NCBI GenBank assembly: GCA_037176705.1
Contig: CM073907.1
Span: forward strand, 9,455,001 to 9,519,000
DNA: 64,000 nt
Origin: Molossus alvarezi
Lineage: Eukaryota > Chordata > Mammalia > Chiroptera > Molossidae
Direction of reading: 5' to 3'
The notes under the pieces are model-generated. The model did not search any database. It was not told where the DNA came from and was given only the letters and a program-made list of their open reading frames with translations. Of this stretch, positions 23,031 through 34,140 are shown in pieces (position 1 is the stretch's first letter; each line of letters starts with the position of its first letter). Position numbers and translations under genes: made by a program.

Positions 23031-23400
23031 CAGAGATGTGTCATTATTTCATTCATTCATCCATAATTCAATAATTCATTCAACAAATCCTTATTGAGCC
23101 TTGAGGCAATCTCAAAAATAAACCTCATTGCTGCCCTCATGGAACTCACAGTTTAAGGGGGGAGACAAACATATAATCACACCACTGAATAGAAGATTGT
23201 CTGCTATAATACATGCCAGAACTATAAGAAAGTACATATAAAATGGAACTCATAGTGGGAACTTAGTCTAGACAAGTGCTTCGATATGGAAAGCCTTACA
23301 ATAGGCACTTAAAGAACGAGGTTATAAAGATAGAGAGAAGGGAGGAAAGCATTTCTGGAAGCAGAATGTACAAAGGCCCTGGAATGGCTACCAACCATGC
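23031..23400 (-). mobile_element. L2 3' fragment, reverse orientation
   Basis: It starts with TTCATTCATTCATC and CAACAAATCCTTATTGAGCC. It continues with TGCCCTCATGGAACTCACAG, GGGGGGAGACAAACATATAA and, near the end, GCAGAATGTACAAAGGCCCT. This is the well-kept order of L2 read in reverse. Confidence 0.85.
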
Positions 23401-23815
23401 TGTAAGGAACCACCTCCCCTTTACTCCTAGAAAACAGAGGCCCCTCTAACCTATGTCCTTACATGAGCCAGCAACAAGCCTGCCGGTGGTGAGTAGGAAA
23501 AATCTGGCATATCAGGTATGATATCAAAAAGCTTCTGAGTCTGTTCTAGGAAACAATGACTGCTCTTATGATAGCAAACCTTCTGCTAATGTCCTACAGC
23601 AGAGCTAGAAGATGCTACGTGGGCTCTGAATAAAATGGAGCAGGAACTGGTCCAAAGATTCCATAAGAAGTCATTCTCAACATCTTGAAATGCTAACCAA
23701 TGCTATATGACATGTTCTTGAGTCTCTTTTCTGCACCCCTCGACCTGGCCAGGACCTACCGCCTCTGAATCCCCTGACCCTTGTTAGAGAACTCTGTTGT
23801 CATTACTTGTTAATG
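23401..23815. other. Unique sequence, no gene seen
   Basis: No family is recognised. Confidence 0.45.
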
Positions 23816-24100
23816 GCCTTCTCTCCACTCAGCAGTAAGATCCACAGGACAGGAGAGGCATACATCTTATTGACCACTTTATTGTTATGCCTGGTACAAC
23901 GCCTGGCACTTGGAGATGCTAGGGAATGTTGGTTTGTTTCATGTGTACTATGGCATTCAACATGCTGCATTGTACATGTTGATTATTTTTTTTCTCTTTC
24001 TGTGAGTTCTTTGAGAGCAGAATCAATGTCACCATCTTTGTGTCTTCAGTTGGCACCTGACATAGGATTGATTGATATTTTAGTTAATTACTGTATGGAT
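23816..24100 (+). mobile_element. L2-like 3' end remnants
   Basis: Positions 23830-23925 (AGTAAGATCCACAGGACAGG, ACAACGCCTGGCACTTGGAG) and 24000-24080 (GTGAGTTCTTTGAGAGCAGA, CAGTTGGCACCTGACATAGG) both follow the L2 3' end. They may be two copies. Confidence 0.6.
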
Positions 24101-24834
24101 AAAGCAATTAATATAAAGGATCTTTATTATGCAAACAACCCTCTCTCCTCCTAGGTCAGCCACAGGATGTATAAAACCTCAGGATCTGAGAATCTTACAT
24201 ACCATCAGAATTCACTGCTGAGAGATGATCCCTTATCAATGGTGGTTAATGCATTACTACCTATTAATACACATCCCAAAAGAGAATGTACGTAACTATT
24301 AAAGTCCAAATAAGGCCTGTGACTGGCTTAACAGTATTGAATCAATGTCCTAATGTTGACAACGTACAATGGTTATGTGAGATGTTAATTTGGGGAGAAA
24401 CTGAGTGAAGGGAATTAGGAATCTCTCTGAATTAATTTTATAACTTCCTGTGCATCTTCAAACTGTTAAGTAGGGAATAGACTGACAAACCTCAGAGGGG
24501 AGAGTTAAACCAAAGAACTTATATGCATATGTGCACAACCAATGGACATAGACCATAGTAGAGTGAAGGCAGGGGTCAGAAGTGGAGAGGAGGGGGTCAA
24601 TGAGAGGAAAAGGAGGGACATGAATAAATTTTTTTAAAAATCAATTAATTAATTTTTTTTAAAAGAAGTAATTAATTTTTTTATTTTATTTTTATATATA
24701 TTTCTAGACCCTATTTCATAGTATTTATCGAGAAAGAAAAAAACAGCCATGATTAACTGACGGTGTCATGCACCACCTGTGAAAAGGGACTTTCCCAATT
24801 CCGGGCACTGTTCTGGTCTGGCCAGGCTGGCATT
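24101..24834. other. AT-rich unique sequence
   Basis: Nothing is recognised. Positions 24625-24710 are a T/A-rich patch with TTAATTAATT motifs. Confidence 0.5.
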
Positions 24835-24850
24835 TAAAATATGTAGGGAG

Positions 24851-25140
24851 CCCTGGTCGGTTTGGCTCAGCAGTTAGAGCGTCGGCCTGCGGTCCTGAGA
24901 GACCCGGGTTCAGTTCCCGCTAAGGGCATGTACCTCAGTTGCAGTTTGTCCCCGGCCCTGGTCGGTTGTGCGGGTGGCAGCCACTCGATGTGTCCCTTTC
25001 ATGTCGATGTTTCTCTCTCTCTCTCTGTTCCTCTCTCTCCCTCCCACTCTACCTGAACAAAAAATGGAAAAATGTCCTCGGGTGAGGATAAATAAATAAA
25101 TAAAATAAAATAAAATAAAATAAAATAAAATAAAATAAAA
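24851..25140 (+). mobile_element. Ves-type SINE, type B, recent
   Basis: GGTCGGTTTGGCTCAGCAG, GAGAGACCCGGGTTCAGTTC, CACTCGATGTGTCCC, CT run, ACTCTACCTGAACAAAAAA and GGGTGAGGAT. The tail is AAATAAATA followed by nine TAAAA units (25101-25145). A perfect 16-bp TSD, TAAAATATGTAGGGAG, lies at 24835-24850 and 25141-25156. This implies a fairly young insertion. Confidence 0.96.
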
Positions 25141-25156
25141 TAAAATATGTAGGGAG

Positions 25157-25604
25157 AGGAGACAGTGCATTGCTTTTGCCTGATTCCAGCATATTCTCAA
25201 AGTGACGTCTTCATAAACAAAGTGCCACCGGCTACCATCTCCTCTTCTCTCTCCCTTTCATTCTGATTCCGGTCAGTAACAAGTATTTCTGCTCCCTTCT
25301 GCTGACCCCGAGTTTAGGAAGAGAGGGAACAGTGACGGACTCGGGGAACTGTGGATGCAAAACTCCGAAGAAGCCAGAGGGCCTGTCAAACTGCCTTCCA
25401 CTTAGCACTGTCCTTTTCAAAAACGTCAGTTTTAGAAAGAGGTGTTTTCAATAAATAAGGTTGGTGTCACTGGGGTTTTTTGGTATATGCTCAAAGAGCC
25501 CTCCCTGGTAGGTACATGGATAACAGTGTGGGTTGTGGCATCAGAAATCTGAAGCATGCTGGGCAATTTTTCTACCATTGGGAGATCTGAAAACTACCAG
25601 TAAG
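25157..25604. other. Unique sequence, no gene seen
   Basis: No repeat or coding signal is recognised. Confidence 0.5.
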
Positions 25605-25616
25605 AAATCCATATAC

Positions 25617-25850
25617 ACCTTGTCCGGTGGCTCAGTTGGTTGGAGCATCATCCCGCACACCAAAATGTTGTGGGTTTGATTCTTAGGACACATCCCCAGG
25701 TTGCAGGTTCGATCCCCAGTTGGGGCTTGTACAGGGAGCAACTGATTGATGTTTATCTCTCTCTCTCTCCCCTCTCCTTCCTCTCTCTCCAAAAATCAAT
25801 AAAAACTATTCTCAGGTGAAGATTTAAAAACAAAAAAAAAACAAAAAAAC
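25617..25850 (+). mobile_element. Ves-type SINE, diverged type B/C mix
   Basis: CCGGTGGCTCAGTTGGTTGG, B-box-like GGGTTTGATTC, AGGTTCGATCCCCAGTTGG, CAACTGATTGATG, CT run and TCAGGTGAAGATTTAAAAAC. The TSD is AAATCCATATA (25605-25615) with AAGTCCATATG (25851-25861). Confidence 0.88.
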
Positions 25851-25861
25851 AAGTCCATATG

Positions 25862-28306
25862 TGTGTAGATTAAGCTAAAATTTCAGTTTAGTTTCAACTG
25901 CTTCAATATGTGAGTTCAATGAGGACAACTTCAGCATAAAAAACTGCAAATTCCAATACGATTCAATTAGCAAGCTTCTTGTAATCCGATGATGGAAATG
26001 ACAAAGAAGCCCGTGCATAATATAAACATAAAGTCTAATTCAAAATACAAATGCAATCCCCATAGGTCTTCTTTTCCTAGAATCTCCCTCCTCTTTAGTA
26101 CGTACAGCTGCGGAGAATACCTGCTCAGGTGTCCCTGTCGCTTTGTGTTCATTCGAAGCTGTTTAAATTAACTTGAGCTCAGTGTATGGCACTGCATTGT
26201 CATCTTAGTGACCCCGGGCTTGTCTAGGAGAGTTTGTGAGGGGTGAAGTGTGATAACCAGGCAGGGAAAGAATGTCCCTCTGATGACTAGAAAAACTCAT
26301 TAGAGGAAGGTACCCATCTTTCCTTCTGCAGAATTACATCCACAAGCTATAAAGACAGAGTTCCACTTAATAAAGGAAAAGGAGGGAAAATATGCCAGGA
26401 TGTGTTTTTCAAATATTTGGCTTATTGATTCATGAATCAAAGAAGAAGAAACTGTAATTACCTCCAGTTCTATCAGGACTGAGAGATTCCTTCCACACAA
26501 CCTTTTGTGTGGCAGGAACCAAGCTTTCTTCCAAAGAAAATTCACTTTAAAATATCCCAAAAGAGATAAAATACCCGCAAGATTTGGCAGCTCAGTAATG
26601 CTTGCCATGGGCCAAATCGTGCAATTAGAATCAGTCACTTTAAGTGCCGAAGTCGGATAATGCTAATAGATCACTTTATAATGTGAGCAGTTTTTAAAAG
26701 TCGTATTTAATTTTCCATTATTACTGTACTGAATGCTGGTTGTGTCCATTTATTTAATTATAGATTCTTAAGTCCAGAGAGGGAGGGGATGGACTGTTCA
26801 GCTTGCTGAGACATCGCGAGGTCCTGGTTTTAATTCCCAGAGACCTGAATTAGAACTCCAAAGTAGACCGCATTTCAGCCTCCTTCCTAAATGTGTTTAT
26901 TGTTATTTCCCAACCGAATGATGAGGGCTCCTTTGGTTTCTTAATTATTTTATTGCCAAAAAATACAGACGGAGCCAAAACCTGTGATGGAGTGTGTGTG
27001 TGTGTGTGAGTGTGTATACACACTCACACACACGTGTGTGGTTGTCTTTAAGAAAATGAAATGAACCATAAAATAAGCCTTTAACAGTAACCTTAGAAAT
27101 AAAACAAAATCATTTACAACACGTGGGATTGTTGCAGGATACGTCAAGATTAGCAGGTTTAAGGAAGCGCGAATATGGAAGCAATAGGAAATGCATAACT
27201 CATTAACAAACTTTCCGTATTGTGTTTCTCATTTCTGGGTCAAGGTTACGGGGAAATAGAGACTTCAAATTTGGATGTTTCGTTGGCTTCGGTGCTAGAT
27301 TATAGGGAGTATGTCCTTCCAATGATAGAAGGCAAAGCCTCCCTGGTTTTGAACTTTATTTCTCAGACGTAGGCAGTTTGGTCCTTAAGATAAGTTGGAA
27401 CAAAATAACCTCGAAAGTGCATTGGTAAGAAGTAGTGATGGAAGGGCCGTGGTTAAAGGTAGACAAAAATTGCCTGATGAAAATACATACTGGAGTGTCG
27501 GCGGGGACTCTGTACGCACACTGCTTGGTATGCAAAATGCCTGGTGAACTCAAGTACCCAATACTGCGTGTAATGGGAACCAGATGTCTAACAGAGAGAG
27601 AAAAATATTTTACAGCAATAAATGTGACATTGACTCTTACAGGGCTTGCCTCTGTTAAACAACTTCCCAGTCTTCCTCTTCTTCGTATTTTCCAATAGCG
27701 TAACCTAGATTGTGTAAGGAGAGTGTTTTCATCTTTGGAAAAGACGAAGTGTTTAGCTTTGCCTCAGAGTTCTAGGATGTACACGTCAGGAGAAATGATC
27801 TGAAGAAGGTAATTTGGGGGTTCATTCATCTACAAAAGCACTGTGCAGAGCAATGCAAAACAAACAGAAAAACATGTATTTTAAGGCAAATAAAATGTGA
27901 TTCCGCCCGCCCTTTAGGAACTTAAGATATACAAGATAAGATGTGCGTAGCTTTGATGGATACATGGCGAAAGCAAGTTTTAGAAAGAATTATCAAGTGC
28001 TCTGAGAATTCAGGGGAGGATAGAGGAATTCCTATGGCTGGCAGGTGCCATGAAGAATCCCCATGCATGTCCCCACATCCTCCCCCAACTCTGTGTCCCA
28101 CCAACCCTGCCCTGGTGAAGGCCTCCACTCTCCTGCTTGGCCATAGCAGTATTTCTACTCCAAATGTCCCTATTTCTCAACAGAAAAGATGTTATAGCTA
28201 TTGGAAGCTTTGGTCAATATCTGATTTCCTCAGAACTCTCTGGAACTCTGCCTCCAAAGCTCCAAAGCTTATTCCATGGATAACAACACTGGAGTCAGCT
28301 TTAAAA
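25862..28306. other. Unique stretch of 2.4 kb, no gene seen
   Basis: No mobile element is recognised. It holds the TG/CA palindrome at 27000-27033. Frames at 26300-26638 (112 codons, minus) and 27941-28312 (123 codons, plus) have no recognisable domain. Confidence 0.5.
26991..27040. repeat. TG/CA microsatellite forming a perfect palindrome
   Basis: A TG run, a GAGTGTGTATACACACTC core, then a CA run. Positions 27000-27033 are a perfect 34-bp inverted repeat with no spacer, centred between 27016 and 27017. Confidence 0.95.
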
Positions 28307-28317
28307 ACATAAATCTG

Positions 28318-28557
28318 GCCCTGGCCTGTTTGGCTCAGCAGTGAGAGCATCAGCCTGCAGTCCAGAGAGACCCAGGTTCGGTTCCCGCTAAGGGCACGTA
28401 TCTCAGTTGCAGTTTGTCCCCGGTTGGGTCATGCGGGAGGCAGCCACTCGATGTGTCTCTCTCACGTCGATGTTTCTCTCTCTCTTCCTCTCTCTCCCTC
28501 CCGCTCTATTGGTACAAAAAATAGAAAAATGTCCTAGGGTGAGGATAAAAAACAAAC
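28318..28557 (+). mobile_element. Ves-type SINE, type B
   Basis: GCCCTGGCCTGTTTGGCTCA, CAGAGAGACCCAGGTTCGG, CACTCGATGTGTCTC, CT run and AGGGTGAGGATAAAAAAC. The TSD ACATAAATCTG is perfect at 28307-28317 and 28560-28570. Confidence 0.94.
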
Positions 28558-28570
28558 AAACATAAATCTG

Positions 28571-28889
28571 TTGTATAAATCTAAGCCAGATATAAAATGA
28601 ATCTGCACCTGGCATGGGGGTGAATGACTGAATGAATGAGTTGCATCTGCCTGAAAGAACCAGCACTCATGTGTCACCTGTGACTCCATCTTGATTTTAT
28701 TGGAAGGTGAGCACAGAGGAAGCCATGGACCCAGAAGAGACATCGTCTCTAAAACTGGGGACAAAATGAAAGGGATAAAGGCTGAGATGTAGACAACTTA
28801 GAAGATCCGGTGAAGGCAGTGAGAATACATTATTTAAAAAACACCTTAAGTGTCCCTCCTCTCGGATCCCATGATGCAATTTCCAGACA
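28571..28889. other. Unique sequence, no gene seen
   Basis: Nothing recognisable. Confidence 0.5.
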
Positions 28890-29180
28890 CCTGTCTCCAG
28901 AAATCATCATGCATAGAGCTTTGACCGTATAGATGTCCATGGCAGCTATGTTTATAATGTTGAAAACTATGAGGGCTATAAAATAAGCATCAGTAGAGGA
29001 CTTGTGATTATGATATTACCAATGATAAGCAAGATCTATTGATTTATTTCCATGACAGATCGTGTGCTGGGAATGTTGGGGTCACTGTGGCATAACCAAA
29101 ATTGTAATCAAGGAGAAGACAGGATGATAGAGAAAAACAATGTGCGAAGTATTATTAAGTGAAACAAAGCAGGTTACACA
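28890..29180 (+). mobile_element. Possible old L1 3' UTR remnant
   Basis: ATGTCCATGGCAGCTATGTT, TATAATGTTGAAAACTATG and ATTATTAAGTGAAACAAAGC follow the L1 3' untranslated order (GCAGCATTGTTTATAATAGC...TTAAGTGAAAAAAGCAAG), heavily diverged. Confidence 0.5.
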
Positions 29181-30456
29181 AAAGTGTCCTCTTGGTCAGG
29201 CATTGTGAGATGGACATACCAGAGTCTCACAAACACTCTCCACTGCTAAAGAAGGGTTTGTGGGAAGCATCCAAGTCTATCCTACAGAAATCACTGCAGG
29301 AATTGATGCCAGGATACAGGAATGTATCTAGACTCCTGGTACCTCCTTCTGCATCTCTCTCTGTCTTCTCGACTCTGATTTTGCAAAGCACCCTTTCCAG
29401 TAAAGCTTTAGGTTTTCAAGTGAAAATTCTAATCCCACCCCAATATGATATTTTAGCTCCAGAGCTCAACATTATCTCATTTAGTCCTCAACAAATAAAA
29501 GAGTAGGTGTTGACTTAGCTGGGACCTGTCCACGCCTGGTCCCGGTAGCTGTTAATTCTATAACAACTGATTCTATAAAATAGCAAACAGCACTGCCTAT
29601 TTCAGTAGTAATTCCATTTTTTATGTAAATACGAACCATAAAAATGGAGAGAGAAGATGGGAAGGACCCACACCAAGCTATCAACCATTTTAAAATCTAC
29701 ATTTGCTTTCTTATTTTTACTACTCTTTGCATTATTAATTTTCTACATTGGACACATGTCACTTTCAAGAAGGGGACCCAATCAACCTGAAGATGACAAA
29801 TGAATCTAGAATGGGTGGTATGTGGAGTCTAAAGGCCCAGATGAAGACAAGAATTATCATTAGTGATGATGATATATAAGAAAGTCTTACCAAAGAAAGG
29901 TTAGCAGCTGAATGGTCCCCCACCAAAAAGTCCTTGGATGTGGGGCCAGGCCCCGCCATGAAGATGTCTACACGGCATCTGATGGAGATGCTGGGTGTTT
30001 GGTACCTCAGGGCCATTGCCCTGTGATACTGTGCTGCGCAAATGTCACCTAAGACAAGACAAGTCAGAGCAGAAAAGAAAGACATGAGTCATGTGGAGTA
30101 TAAGGTTTGGTTCTAGAAGGCAAGAGACAACGGTCATAAAAAGGAAAGCAAAATGAAAATAGATAGCTCGAGCAGTCAAGTGAGGGATGGACAGAGAAGG
30201 GCAGGGAGAAATCATTGGTCTGAAAAAGGGCTATGGAATTGCAAATAAGTAAGGAAAGAGAGTCGGAAGTCAGTCTTCTTCGTGCACAGAAAGGATCAAG
30301 TGGTCGTCCAGATAAAGACGTGGAGAGAGTTTTAGGGCTATAGAAGAATAATGTAGTTGCAAGAAAAGGATGGTTGATGGCACCAAGGTGGGTCAAGGGA
30401 AGAGAAGACGGATGATGGGAAAGTAAGATATTGAGGGTAAACATTTTTGCTTGAAT
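29181..30456. other. Unique sequence, no gene seen
   Basis: Frames of 106-126 codons (29159-29506, 29765-30085, 30064-30444) on both strands have no recognisable domain and overlap each other in part. No repeat family is recognised. Confidence 0.5.
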
Positions 30457-30471
30457 AAAACTACCTAGAAC

Positions 30472-30700
30472 AGCCTGGCTGGTGTGGCTCAGTGGTTGAG
30501 CCTCGACCCATGCACCAAGAAGTCCCGGTTCGATGCCCAGTCAGGGCACAAGCCCAGGTTGTGGGCCTGATCCCCAGTGGGAGGCGTGCAGGAGGCGGCC
30601 AATCGATATTCTCTCTCATCGATGTTTCTCTCTCTCTCTCCCTTTCCCTTCATCTTCTCTAAAATCAATAAAGAAAAAAAATACATTTAAAAAAAAAAAA
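30472..30700 (+). mobile_element. Ves-type SINE, type A
   Basis: GCCTGGCTGGTGTGGCTCAG, CGGTTCGATGCCC, GGCCAATCGATATTC, CT run, AATCAATAAAG and a poly-A tail. The TSD AAAACTACCTAGA is perfect at 30457-30469 and 30701-30713. Confidence 0.95.
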
Positions 30701-30713
30701 AAAACTACCTAGA

Positions 30714-31853
30714 TCACCTACTCCAGAGTTAGGAAATGTTAGCCATTGCTGCCTTATTTGCCTTCTATGCTTTCCAGATGGTAAGTGGCCACCGGCCTTC
30801 CTTACTCCACCCTGCTTTGGTTTCTATGAATGCAGGTGTTTATCTTGTACGCCGCTGGTGTTCACCTCTCTACCACTGGGCTCTTATGAAGAATGGGTGT
30901 TTCATTACTCTTCATTGATTACTTGACTCTTATAGCCCCAAGTAGACAGGAAGCTCCTGGGGACTGGGAAGTTGGGAACAGCTGACATCATAAGTGGACA
31001 TTTTAGCAGTTTTAGGACATGTCCACGGGTCCTCGAATCCAGAGAAGGGGTTCAAATGCTCTCCCCTTGCATCTGAGCTGACCGTAGTGACAGATGGACC
31101 AGTCTGTGCCTTGCCCAGGCCAAAAGGATAGTTCAGCCTTTACCTTGTTCTCTTGGGACACTCCTTTAGGGCCCTCAGTGGCCAGGAAAAGAACACAAAG
31201 ATGAGATTCTGTGAGCAAGCCAAGACCACATGGATGGCCAGGAGTTCCGGCTGAGATGCAGAATCAGCCGTCGCAGTGAGGAGGCCTTAGAGGAGACTCC
31301 AGCCTCGGACCCCATCAGACCGCACCCTCATGAAAGGCGGCTGAGAACCATCAGCTGTGCCCAGTCAACACTCAGAACGTGACAGATAATGACCAAATGG
31401 TTGTTGTGGTTTCAAGTGAGTACATGGTAGGGTCATCTGTCACACAGAAACACACAACTGGGACAGACACAGTCTGTTTGAGTCAATTCAATAGCAGATA
31501 AGGGGAGGCAACCTTGTCTCTTGAACTTACCTTACATTACTTTCTATTCCATACTCAGGCTCTCCTTATAACCTAATCCTCTCCCCCGACTTCTCTCTCT
31601 CTCTCTTTCTCTCTCTCTCCCCCTCCCTCCCCCCCCCCCCCCGCAATTCCAGAGTTTCCCCCTTTATTCTAATGGCCAGAGCTCCCATCCGGAGGGCCAG
31701 CGTTTGTAGGTATGGTTCTCTCCATACCTATAAAAGGCCTCTACCTTCTCTCTTTTGGAGTAAAACAACGCATATCATCTTGTTATACAAACTAACTTTG
31801 CATTTCCTTGTTTGTTATTGACTTTATCCCTTCTTCCCCAATGATCTTTGAGT
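30714..31853. other. Unique sequence with a CT/C tract and a hairpin
   Basis: A CT-rich tract ends in a run of C (31590-31642). A 9-bp-stem hairpin (31707-31730) is followed by TAAAAGG. No gene is recognised. An LTR is conceivable but I cannot identify its ends. Confidence 0.45.
31590..31642. repeat. CT-rich and poly-C simple repeat
   Basis: A CTCTCT run grading into CCCTCCCTCC and then an uninterrupted C run of about 14. Confidence 0.9.
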
Positions 31854-31866
31854 CATGCGTGAACTT

Positions 31867-32083
31867 AAAAATTTTTTTCTCTTTATTTCTCTTGAGAGAG
31901 AGAGGAAGGGAGAGGGAGAAAGAGATAGAAACATCGATGAGAGAGAACATTGATTGGCCGCCTCCTGCATGCCCGGCACTGGGGATCAGGCCCACAACCT
32001 GGGCATGTGCCCTGACCGGGAATCGAACCAGCAACCTCTTGGTGCGTGGGTGGACGCTCAACCACTGAGCCACACCGGCCGGG
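31867..32083 (-). mobile_element. Ves-type SINE, type A, reverse orientation
   Basis: The reverse complement has GCCCGGCCGGTGTGGCTCAG, GGTTCGATTCCCGGTCAGG, GGCCAATCAATG, ATCGATGTTTC and a CT run. The TSD is CATGCGTGAACTT (31854-31866) with CATGTGTGTACTT (32084-32096). Confidence 0.95.
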
Positions 32084-32096
32084 CATGTGTGTACTT

Positions 32097-33775
32097 TTTA
32101 GGTTGCAAACACTAAGGACAAGAGGCTCTACCCAGTGACGATCTTGGCTATGATTTCACCTTCACCTGGGAAGCACTGTTGTATTGGGCACTTTCAGTTC
32201 TTCTTGTAGCCGCCCCGCCCAGCTGCGGAGGAGGCCTGACTCACTCCCCTCCCCACCCAGTGCGGGGGTGGGGGGTTCGCAGGCAGCGGCTGCAGCAGGA
32301 GCTCCAATGGGAAGACCGCAGGCAGGGTGTCAGGACGCAGCTTCAAGATTGGCCTCAGATGAGGGACGCTCGGACGCGGTGGCCTGGAGCCCCGCCAGGC
32401 TCAGAGAGGGGGTGACGCACAGAGTGGTCCTGAGCAGCTGCTAAATCATGGAGGCTGAAGGACAGGCGAAAACGAGACCAGAAAACATCCCCTCCTCTGT
32501 TGTGGAAGGGAGTATGCTCCGTCTGTGCTGTCCTTCGAGAGTAGCCTGAGCCACTCCCTGGGAACGTGGCCTGTGACCAGCCCTGGTAGGTGCTCACTGA
32601 CAGATCCATGCCCTGGTACAAGTGCACACGCTTTCGGCTGCTCCACAGAGCAATAGAGATGCAACTCCAGGAATGGCAACCCCGCTGCTGAAAGGGACCA
32701 CGTGTAGGGCTGGCCGGGCACACCCGTGCAGGCCGAGTAATATCATCTCAGGTCAAGGAGAAAGCCCCATAGCCCAAAATAGCCGCCCTCCCCAGTTGCC
32801 ACAGGGTCTAAAATTATACCATTGAAGATTGATTCCTCTGCACACCTCATTTTCATTGGGGGCTGATCTGGGGTGGGGGGGGTGACCCATGAAATGCCTT
32901 CACATTAACGTGCAAAAGGCCTGGCGTTATGGGGGGGTCGGGAAAAGAGAGGGGTGTTGAAAGGAGAGGAACGAGGCGAAGGAAGTGTTGGTGAGGGATA
33001 CCAAAGAGAAACTTCTCCTGTTTCACTTTTACCCAGAAGGAGCCTGGCTGGCAGCTCCGTCGTAAAACCGAGGCCTGAGCCATTTGCCAGTAAATTTGAA
33101 CCATGCGTGTAAACAATTCTAATAATTCGTTCCTTGAAGTGCCTTCCTAATGCATGACGACGCAGAGCTGCACACGCTTCGACTTCCAATTGCCAGCACG
33201 GGGGTGGGGGGAGGGGGAGAGGGGATGAAGGGGCAATTAGAAAAAACAATAATAATAACAAGATGAGACGTGAGGCAACGGTATCTGCCTATCCCGCGGG
33301 TGGTCAGAGCATCCCAGCTGGCTTGCATTTCGGGGGGACGATTCCCTCGGAAACATGGGCAAGGCCTCTGTCTCTGCAGAGAAGTGTGGTTAACCTAACC
33401 CTGGAAGAGGGAGGAATAAACAAAAGCAAAGCAAACAATCGCGGAAATAGACCTCCGGCTCACTATTTTAACAGGCAAGGGGTCCTTCTGCTCCCAATTT
33501 TAAATTCCTTAGGAAATATACAAAACTGTCACTAAGGTCCATCCCCTCGGCGTAAGCCACCACCACTGGGGCAGGAAGTATCACGGTGACACTGATGACT
33601 TTAGACAGAGGCAGGAATCAAATAGGGAAACAAAAAAAAAGGAAGGAAGGAGAAAGAGAAGAGTAAAACATGCCAGAAAGACTGGTGAATTCTGAGCACT
33701 GGTTCCCATAAAAATGACTGTTTCTGCACCATTTGGCACTTTGCAAAGAATTGCCATGTGATTTTACCTGCAACC
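32097..33775. other. Unique, partly GC-rich sequence
   Basis: Positions 32205-32420 are locally GC-rich with some CpG, but too short and mixed to call a CpG island. Positions 32865-33225 have several G runs, including 33199-33231. Overlapping frames of 86-122 codons on both strands at 32179-33261 are best explained by the GC content. Confidence 0.45.
33199..33231 (+). other. G-rich tract, possible G-quadruplex
   Basis: Five runs of four or more G (GGGGGTGGGGGGAGGGGG, then AGAGGGGATGAAGGGG) separated by one to seven bases. Confidence 0.55.
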
Positions 33776-33905
33776 TCATAATCTCTATGAAGGAAGGAAG
33801 TTTGACTCCCGTTTCTATGAATGGGAGCGCTCCGGGTGAGAGATTAGGTGACTTGCCCAAGGTCAGACAGCTGGGGACGTGGGCAGGTCCTGAAACCGAG
33901 TCTAA
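33776..33905 (-). mobile_element. MIR remnant, reverse orientation
   Basis: AGATTAGGTGACTTGCCCAA, GGTCAGACAGCTGGGGAC and CAGGTCCTGAAACCGAGTCT are the MIR core in reverse. Confidence 0.8.
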
Positions 33906-34069
33906 TGAACTAAATCCCCATGGATTTGGGGGGAAAGGGGTTGGTTTTTTCCGTTTCCAAACAGTCTTCCGAGCTACAGAACCAAAAGATTCAAGAAATG
34001 TTACTCCTGGGTCTTCGAGTAGCTCACTAAGCGATTTCTGTAACTAAGATTTTCCTTCTCAACCTTGGC

Positions 34070-34140
34070 GCGTTCATTCACTCAACAAATGATGGCGGGG
34101 TCTTGACCAGTGCAGGGCGTGGTCCTAGAAACTGGAGTTT
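34070..34140 (-). mobile_element. Short L2 remnant, reverse orientation
   Basis: TTCATTCACTCAACAAATGA and CAGGGCGTGGTCCTAGAAAC match the start of reverse L2. Confidence 0.6.

Noticed and set aside
31400..31850. Possible LTR
   Set aside because: A TATA-like site is present, but no paired ends, primer-binding site or partner LTR could be found.
32200..32420. Possible CpG island
   Set aside because: GC-rich with some CpG, but only about 200 bp and no transcription signal or exon nearby.
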